Origin: Verrucomicrobiota bacterium
GTDB lineage: Bacteria; Verrucomicrobiota; Verrucomicrobiia; Verrucomicrobiales; Verrucomicrobiaceae
Length of the DNA stretch: 44,614 nt
Assembly: GCA_009885695.1 (NCBI GenBank)
Contig: VFKE01000036.1
Location: 1-44,614, forward strand
Direction of reading: 5' to 3'
Shown here one piece after another: positions 40,346 through 44,614 of the stretch (the first letter of the stretch is position 1; every line of letters begins with the position of its first letter). The position numbers and the translations under genes were made by a program. The notes under the pieces were generated by a model. The model saw only the letters and a program-made list of their open reading frames with translations. It was not told the origin of the DNA and ran no database searches.

Positions 40346-40500
40346 AAATCAGTAAATCAGTAAATCAGTATTCCAGTGCGTCAGTGTGTTGTGCGTAAAT
40401 GATTGCTCATTATGTGCCAAATATACAAATGAAAAACCGACTTCCGACTTCCGACTTCCGACTCACTGACTCACTGACTCACTGACTCACTGACTCACCG
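40346..40500. repeat. two tandem-repeat arrays between minus-strand genes
   Basis: AAATCAGT is repeated three times (40346-40369). Further on CTTCCGA is repeated three times (40441-40461) and CTCACTGA four times plus a partial unit (40462-40500). Read on the opposite strand the second array is TCAGTGAG, so the arrays are roughly inverse to each other. The interval also holds TCAGTG variants. No gene is present. The role is unknown. Confidence 0.7.
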
Positions 40501-40503
40501 CCC

Positions 40504-40929
40504 CTACCCCGCCGGCCCCAGCGCGCCGCGCATCTCTTCGATTCGCGTCACCCGAAGCGGTACGCTCACCACGGCGCTGCCATCCATTGAGATATTGAAC
40601 CGATAGACCCCGGGTTTTTCAAAACGCAGCCGCTGAAGATTGAGCACGAGATTCCGCGTGACGAATGGAACCTGCCCCTGAGAAAACGCAACCTCCATCA
40701 CCGGTGTAAAGGCGGGCATGACCTCCTGCATGTTCTCGTCCTGCAGCTTGATGTTCAGCTCATGCCGGCCCCGGTCTTCGGGATCAAAGAGCAGCCGGAG
40801 CGCCAGCGAGCACTGGGGATGCACCACGGGAAACTGCGGCGCGCAAAGGGTGTCGAAAGCGCCGAGCACGCACAGCTTGCCCTGGTAGTCGGCGGCGGAA
40901 TCGCAAAGAGTGGCGAGGAGAAGCTGCAT
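40504..40929 (-). CDS. DUF6941-like protein
   Basis: The 141-residue protein, starting at ATG 40929, has a beta-rich character: LLLATLCDSAADYQGKLCVL, GAFDTLCAPQFPVVHPQCSL, LALRLLFDPEDRGRHELN and LRFEKPGVYRFNISMDG. This pattern, a Cys-containing start followed by GAFDT and HPQCS, matches DUF6941 proteins frequent in Verrucomicrobiota. The function is unknown. It lies 78 bases downstream of the PBP2 gene on the same strand, so the two may share a transcript. Confidence 0.72.
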   Translation of the reverse strand: MQLLLATLCDSAADYQGKLCVLGAFDTLCAPQFPVVHPQCSLALRLLFDPEDRGRHELNIKLQDENMQEVMPAFTPVMEVAFSQGQVPFVTRNLVLNLQRLRFEKPGVYRFNISMDGSAVVSVPLRVTRIEEMRGALGPAG

Positions 40930-41007
40930 GAGGTACTGTCAGTTCACGACCGCGGAACTCTCATTTCCTTACCGCGCTCTCCGGTTATTACCAGACAATT
41001 TTCAGGT

Positions 41008-43185
41008 TCACTTGCCGAACAATTTGCGGAAGAATCCTGCAACTCCGCGTTTGTCCTCCGTTTGCTGCGGTGGAAGGGGCGGCGCTTCCTGACCGCCGGA
41101 CTCTGGCTCGGTCCTGCCGCTTCCATCGGACAGCTCGTCTTCCTCGGTCACAACGAGGGCCTTGGGCGCATCTTTGTTCTGCGCCAGCAGCACCAGCGGC
41201 TCCTCGGTCGATCCAACTTTCAGGATGTTGGTGAAGACCTCGTTCACGATGGGCGCGGCTTTTTTTCCTCCGCTGATCTCCTCGCCGGGCTGGCCCTCAT
41301 AGACCACGGCATAGGCATAAAGCGGATCATTCGCCGGGAGAAATCCTGTGAACCAGGCCAGCCGGCGCTCTTCGTTCGGCTTCCATTGCGCGGTGCCGGT
41401 CTTGCCTGCGAGCTGGCAGTTGTATTTGTCGTCGAGCGCCGCTGCCTGGCCAGTGCCGGAGTCACCATTGACGACGGCGATCATGCCTTTGACCACGGGG
41501 TCGCGCGCGATGGATTTGAATTCCACGCGACGCCGCACTGCGGGAGTGAAGGCCTGGAGCACATGGTCGTTAAAATCCTGAATCTGCATCACCAGGCGCA
41601 TTTGCGGCATGATGGTGCCGTCCGCGATCGCCGCCATGCACTGCGCAGCCTGAAGCGGCGTCACCAAAGTGCGGCCCTGGCCGATGGAGAGATTGGCCAC
41701 GTCACCACCGAGGTTCCTATGACCGAGATGCTGCTGCATCCAGGCATCCGTCGGGACAAAGCCCGGGCGCTCCACCAGAGGCACGCCGGTGCGTTCACCA
41801 AAGCCCATGCGCACCGCCATATCGGTGATCGCCCGCCCGCCGGTCGCCAGTCCGACTTGATAGAACCAGGTGTTGCACGAGCGCTTGATGGCAGTGACCA
41901 CGTTCATTTCGCCCTCGCCATCTTTATTCCAGTTGTGAAACACGCGGTCGCCCACCTGATACGCGTTGACGCAGTCAAAGGCCGTGCGCGGCGTGATGGT
42001 GCCGCTCTCCAGTCCTGCCATCGCCACCACCATCTTGAAGGTCGAGGCGGGTGGGTATTCACCTTGAAACGCCCGGGGAAACAACGGCAGGGTCTTGTCT
42101 TTCAAAAGGCGCTGATAAGCCTTCGCCGTTGGAGAGGGGATGAACAAGTTCGGATCAAAAAGCGGGTATGAAGCCATCGCCAGGATTTCGCCGGTGCGGA
42201 TGTTCAGAATGACCATCGCGCCTCCCGTGGTGTGTTTGGCCAGCGCCTCCTCGGCATACTTTTGAAAATCACAGTCCAGCGTGGTGACGATGTTATTGCC
42301 AGGCATCGGACGGCGCAGCACCTCTTCCCTCACCTTGGTGCCATCAGGATTGAAGAGCACATTGATCAAGCCCGGCCTGCCCTGCAGGTCGCGGTCGAAG
42401 CTTTTCTCCAGTCCATCTGAGCCTTCCTGCTCCTCGAACACAACGTCCCCATCTTGAATGGGACCGAGCGGCAGCGGCCGCGACTTGCGCGTGTAACCGA
42501 TGATGTGCGAGGCGAATGCGCCCTTCGGATAAATCCGCAGATAAGCCGCCTGCAACATCAAGCCGCTGCCCGGCTGCAAGAGAGGCGCCAGCCGGAGCTG
42601 CTGCTCGGACGTAAGTTCCTCGTTGATGCCGTCGGTGATGGAAAACACCAGCGGCAGCCAGCGCCGGTTTTTGTAATGCTGGAGCACGCGATCCTGGGTC
42701 AGGTTCCACGATTTATGGAGCAGGCGGTTCGCTTCAGAGACGCGCTGCGCGGCATACTCCAGAATCTTTGCATCCGGTGGGTTCTCGCCGAAAAACGGAA
42801 AGTTCAGCGCCAGATATTGCACCACCCGGCACTGGGCGAGCGCCACGCCATGACGATCCGTGATCTGACCACGCGGCGCAGGCACGCTCAGCGTAAACGT
42901 GCGCGCTTCCTTTTCCGTTTTCCATCCCGCCTTGAGTTCCGCTTTCACCGGTGCCGCCTCAGGAGCCATTGCCGGCAACGGCTTCGGCTTCTTCGACAAC
43001 GGCACCGCATCCAAGTCCAGCTTGCGCGGTGCGGGTTTCACCGGCTCCATCGGGACCGTCCGGGGAATCGGGATGTCGTCCAGCGACACCGCGCGCCGCA
43101 CCTCCTGCCCCTGCGCGGCAACAACAAGCCCAACCGCCCAGAACGCAGGGATCAAAATAGAATTCAGCAGGCGCATGACGATCAT
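41008..43185 (-). CDS. penicillin-binding protein 2 (class B transpeptidase)
   Basis: This 725-residue peptidoglycan transpeptidase is anchored by an N-terminal helix (LLNSILIPAFWAVGLVVAA). A Pro/Lys-rich linker follows, then the PBP dimerisation domain (LSVPAPRGQITDRHGVALAQ, through GSDGLEKSFDRDLQGRPGL). The transpeptidase has the SxxK motif in PPASTFKMV, SxN as SCNTW, and KTGTA in LAGKTGTAQW. All three catalytic motifs are intact. The tail is acidic then basic (EDELSDGSGR through GFFRKLFGK). The start is ATG 43185 or 43176; a long upstream open frame opposite rpe is spurious. It may function in cell elongation as MrdA does, though no rodA or mre gene is adjacent. Confidence 0.92.
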   Translation of the reverse strand: MIVMRLLNSILIPAFWAVGLVVAAQGQEVRRAVSLDDIPIPRTVPMEPVKPAPRKLDLDAVPLSKKPKPLPAMAPEAAPVKAELKAGWKTEKEARTFTLSVPAPRGQITDRHGVALAQCRVVQYLALNFPFFGENPPDAKILEYAAQRVSEANRLLHKSWNLTQDRVLQHYKNRRWLPLVFSITDGINEELTSEQQLRLAPLLQPGSGLMLQAAYLRIYPKGAFASHIIGYTRKSRPLPLGPIQDGDVVFEEQEGSDGLEKSFDRDLQGRPGLINVLFNPDGTKVREEVLRRPMPGNNIVTTLDCDFQKYAEEALAKHTTGGAMVILNIRTGEILAMASYPLFDPNLFIPSPTAKAYQRLLKDKTLPLFPRAFQGEYPPASTFKMVVAMAGLESGTITPRTAFDCVNAYQVGDRVFHNWNKDGEGEMNVVTAIKRSCNTWFYQVGLATGGRAITDMAVRMGFGERTGVPLVERPGFVPTDAWMQQHLGHRNLGGDVANLSIGQGRTLVTPLQAAQCMAAIADGTIMPQMRLVMQIQDFNDHVLQAFTPAVRRRVEFKSIARDPVVKGMIAVVNGDSGTGQAAALDDKYNCQLAGKTGTAQWKPNEERRLAWFTGFLPANDPLYAYAVVYEGQPGEEISGGKKAAPIVNEVFTNILKVGSTEEPLVLLAQNKDAPKALVVTEEDELSDGSGRTEPESGGQEAPPLPPQQTEDKRGVAGFFRKLFGK

Positions 43186-43281
43186 GATTCGGTTGAACGG
43201 ACTGTCAGGCTCGCGGCAAAGCGTGTCCGCGTCAAGAGCGTTGCCCCTTGCGTCAGCGCAGAAAACTGCCAATTGAAAGGC

Positions 43282-43956
43282 ATGGATTTCCGCCGCCCGC
43301 TCATCATCCCCTCGCTCCTCGCCGCCGACTTCGCCAACATCGAAGCCGAAGTGAAACGCGCAGAAGCCGCAGGTGCGGAGTGGCTCCATCTCGATGTCAT
43401 GGACGGCAACTTCGTGGACAACATCTCCTTCGGCCCCGCCCTGATCGCCGCCGTCCGGAAGCACACGAAGATGTTCCTCGATGTCCATCTCATGATCCAT
43501 CGCGCGGATCATTATCTGGAACGATTCCTCAAAGCCGGCGCCGACAACATCAGCATCCATGTCGAAGCAGACTACGACACCAGCGTGGATGCCACCTTGA
43601 AACGCATCAAGGCCGCAGGCAAAAGCGCGGGCCTCGTCATCAATCCGGCCACACCTTTCGAAGCTGCAAAACCTTTTCTTCCATTGATCGACCTCTTCCT
43701 CATCATGACTGTCGTCCCCGGCTTCGGCGGTCAGCCCTTCATGGAAAAGGAAACCATGCCCAAGCTCGCAGAAGCCCGCGACTGGCGCGACGCCCACGGC
43801 TTACAATACCACCTAGAAGTGGACGGCGGCATCTACACCAATACCGCCCCCATCGCCCGTAAACACGGCGCCAATCTTTTCGTCTGCGGCACGTCGAGCT
43901 TCGGTCCGCCTGATATGAAGCACTCGATGGCGGAACTCACGGCCAGCGTGGGCTGA
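43282..43956 (+). CDS. rpe: ribulose-phosphate 3-epimerase
   Basis: This 224-residue TIM-barrel enzyme interconverts ribulose 5-phosphate and xylulose 5-phosphate. From ATG 43282: IIPSLLAADFANIEAEVKRA, the metal-ligand strand WLHLDVMDGNFVDNISFGP (Asp as base and metal ligand), DVHLMIHRADHYLERF, and MTVVPGFGGQPFMEK, the phosphate-binding loop. VDGGI carries the second catalytic Asp, and VCGTSSF closes the phosphate site. All are intact. Divergent from the PBP2 gene by 96 bases. Confidence 0.96.
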   Translation: MDFRRPLIIPSLLAADFANIEAEVKRAEAAGAEWLHLDVMDGNFVDNISFGPALIAAVRKHTKMFLDVHLMIHRADHYLERFLKAGADNISIHVEADYDTSVDATLKRIKAAGKSAGLVINPATPFEAAKPFLPLIDLFLIMTVVPGFGGQPFMEKETMPKLAEARDWRDAHGLQYHLEVDGGIYTNTAPIARKHGANLFVCGTSSFGPPDMKHSMAELTASVG

Positions 43957-44029
43957 TTGTTTAAACGCCCACGGGTCTCCATACATATTCGTGACAGTGC
44001 CAGATGGGAACGCGGCTGGGAAAGCTGCT

Positions 44030-44092
44030 GGGAACGCCATTCTCCTGAATGGCGTTATTGCATACACTGCCAATCGGGAGATTGGCGTTCCC
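44030..44092. repeat. REP-like paired hairpins
   Basis: GGGAACGCCATTCTCCTGAA, then TGGCGTT forms one short hairpin (AACGCCATTC-tcct-GAATGGCGTT). GCCAATCGGGAGATTGGC then GTTCCC forms another. The two units are also inverse to each other through GGGAACGCC...GGCGTTCCC, giving a nested palindrome of the REP/BIME type. Confidence 0.65.
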
Positions 44093-44167
44093 GGGTGATG
44101 GTGCATCGGCATTCATCATTCTCCGCTGAAGCTTCAGACAATGTGAGGACTCCGATAGTGGAGCAGA

Positions 44168-44218
44168 GTGTTGCAGGGCTTCAGCCTGCTTCAGGAGCAG
44201 GCTGAAGCCCTGCAACAC
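44168..44218. repeat. perfect 23-base inverted repeat
   Basis: Arms 44168-44190 (starting GTGTTGCAGGGCTTC) and 44196-44218 are perfect complements with a 5-base loop TCAGG. It would act as a strong hairpin in RNA. The role could be termination for rpe or the facing toxin gene, or a dispersed repeat. Confidence 0.75.
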
Positions 44219-44314
44219 AATTACGAATGCGCCGTATATAGTGCAAATTATCAGTCCATTGGCTACGAAACTCCAAATGAGGCATTTCGCCACGTGCGCG
44301 GCAACAATCAATAC

Positions 44315-44614
44315 CTACAATCGGAGCCAATCACGCAGCGCAGCTTTCACCGCCGCATATTGATCCGCAGTCAGCAATCCCATCTTCCGCGAAAGCTTTC
44401 CCGGATCAAAGCTCGCCAGTCCTTGAACGTTCACCGCCGAAATCTTGGGCAGCCAGCGCGGCTTTCCCAGGAACACTTCGCCTCTCAGGCCGCGAATCTG
44501 CGACGTCAGCGGAGCCACGACCGCCAGCGCACGTGCATCGCTCGCCTGGGGAAAAGCGAGCACAAGAACCGGGCGGCTCTTTTCCACCATGCCCAGCTCC
44601 GCAAACCAAACCTC
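44315..44614 (-). CDS. MazF/PemK-family toxin (cut by the window edge)
   Basis: The frame is open to the end of the window, where EVWFAELGMVEKSRPVLVL reads as the conserved opening of MazF/PemK endoribonucleases, normally preceded by a short Gly-Asp-Val/Ile leader that is missing here. ALAVVAPLTSQIRGLRGEVF is the typical central strand region, and LSRKMGLLTADQYAAVKAAL closes the domain. About 99 residues are visible. A Met eight codons in would lose part of the fold, so the true start is beyond 44614. The antitoxin, expected upstream, is not in view. Confidence 0.8.
   Translation of the reverse strand, partial: EVWFAELGMVEKSRPVLVLAFPQASDARALAVVAPLTSQIRGLRGEVFLGKPRWLPKISAVNVQGLASFDPGKLSRKMGLLTADQYAAVKAALRDWLRL

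Larger units (their letters stand above)
43957..44314. other. 358-base spacer with palindromic repeats, no gene
   Basis: No coding frame is convincing; the longest minus-strand frame (43961-44311) runs through the palindromes and has no recognisable domain. The spacer holds two paired hairpins (44030-44056 and 44069-44092) and a perfect 23-base inverted repeat (44168-44218). Confidence 0.5.

Noticed and set aside
40346-40500. CRISPR array
   Set aside because: Units are 7-8 bases, directly abutting and without spacers; no cas genes are present.
40762-42171. 469-residue plus-strand frame
   Set aside because: It lies opposite PBP2 and the DUF6941-like gene, and has no domain or signal.
43186-43797. 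N-terminal extension of the PBP2 frame
   Set aside because: It covers the divergent rpe gene on the other strand; the membrane anchor begins only at 43185.
43961-44311. 116-residue minus-strand frame
   Set aside because: Its sequence is made of the palindromes and a short hydrophobic start, with no recognisable domain.

Overview
The window is high-G+C bacterial DNA with short intergenic gaps and few clear Shine-Dalgarno sites. It most likely comes from Verrucomicrobiota, or a close relative in the Planctomycetota-Verrucomicrobiota-Chlamydiota group. The evidence is a PTPDL-family membrane protein, a large secreted protein that joins a PVC-type propeller to a c-type haem domain, a small Planctomycete-type cytochrome lipoprotein, a DUF6941-type protein, and PstC/PstA permeases with long periplasmic insertions. 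No rRNA, tRNA or CRISPR array was seen.

Layout. 1-9.6 kb: a repeat-rich left edge, a nucleotide-sugar epimerase, a Pro/Thr-rich anchored protein followed by a tiny look-alike membrane peptide, an MFS transporter, a PTPDL protein, a ParA-like ATPase overlapping a roadblock-like partner, and a GHL10-type glycoside hydrolase coupled to a 51-residue gene. 9.6-17.7 kb: a helix-hairpin-helix protein, a cytochrome lipoprotein, gatB, a VapBC-like toxin-antitoxin module followed by a second diverged gatB 3' end, a MITE-like repeat, the large secreted cytochrome, a transposase remnant and a Xer recombinase. 17.8-24.4 kb: an ABC-type ATPase/permease/adaptor operon interrupted by a four-helix-bundle gene between inverted repeats, then a membrane protein and a family 9 glycosyltransferase. 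24.4-27.5 kb is a decay zone: a peroxiredoxin fragment next to an intact peroxiredoxin, a defective IS, and a DUF4256 gene with one in-frame amber codon. 27.7-29.6 kb: trpB and a methyltransferase-like protein.

29.8-39.8 kb is the main functional unit and deals with arsenic and phosphate. An aquaporin-type arsenite channel, a DUF6428-like protein with a Cys-rich tail and an arsenate reductase are followed by convergent phoU, a truncated pstB remnant and a phosphate-selective porin. The pstS-pstC-pstA-pstB-pstB operon lies divergent from the porin. Arsenate enters cells through phosphate transporters, so placing reduction and efflux beside the Pst system makes sense. The porin-pstS interval carries Pho-box-like direct repeats. 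39.8-44.6 kb: an ACT-domain protein, tandem-repeat arrays, a DUF6941-like protein, penicillin-binding protein 2, ribulose-phosphate epimerase, a palindrome-rich spacer and a MazF/PemK-type toxin cut by the window edge.

The clearest unusual features are the toxin-antitoxin module between two gatB 3' ends, the four-helix-bundle gene flanked by inverted repeats inside an ABC operon, a small MITE family (one copy nested inside another repeat), the giant periplasmic insertion in PstC, and two small genes at 2413-2505 and 8994-9149 that are easy to overlook.
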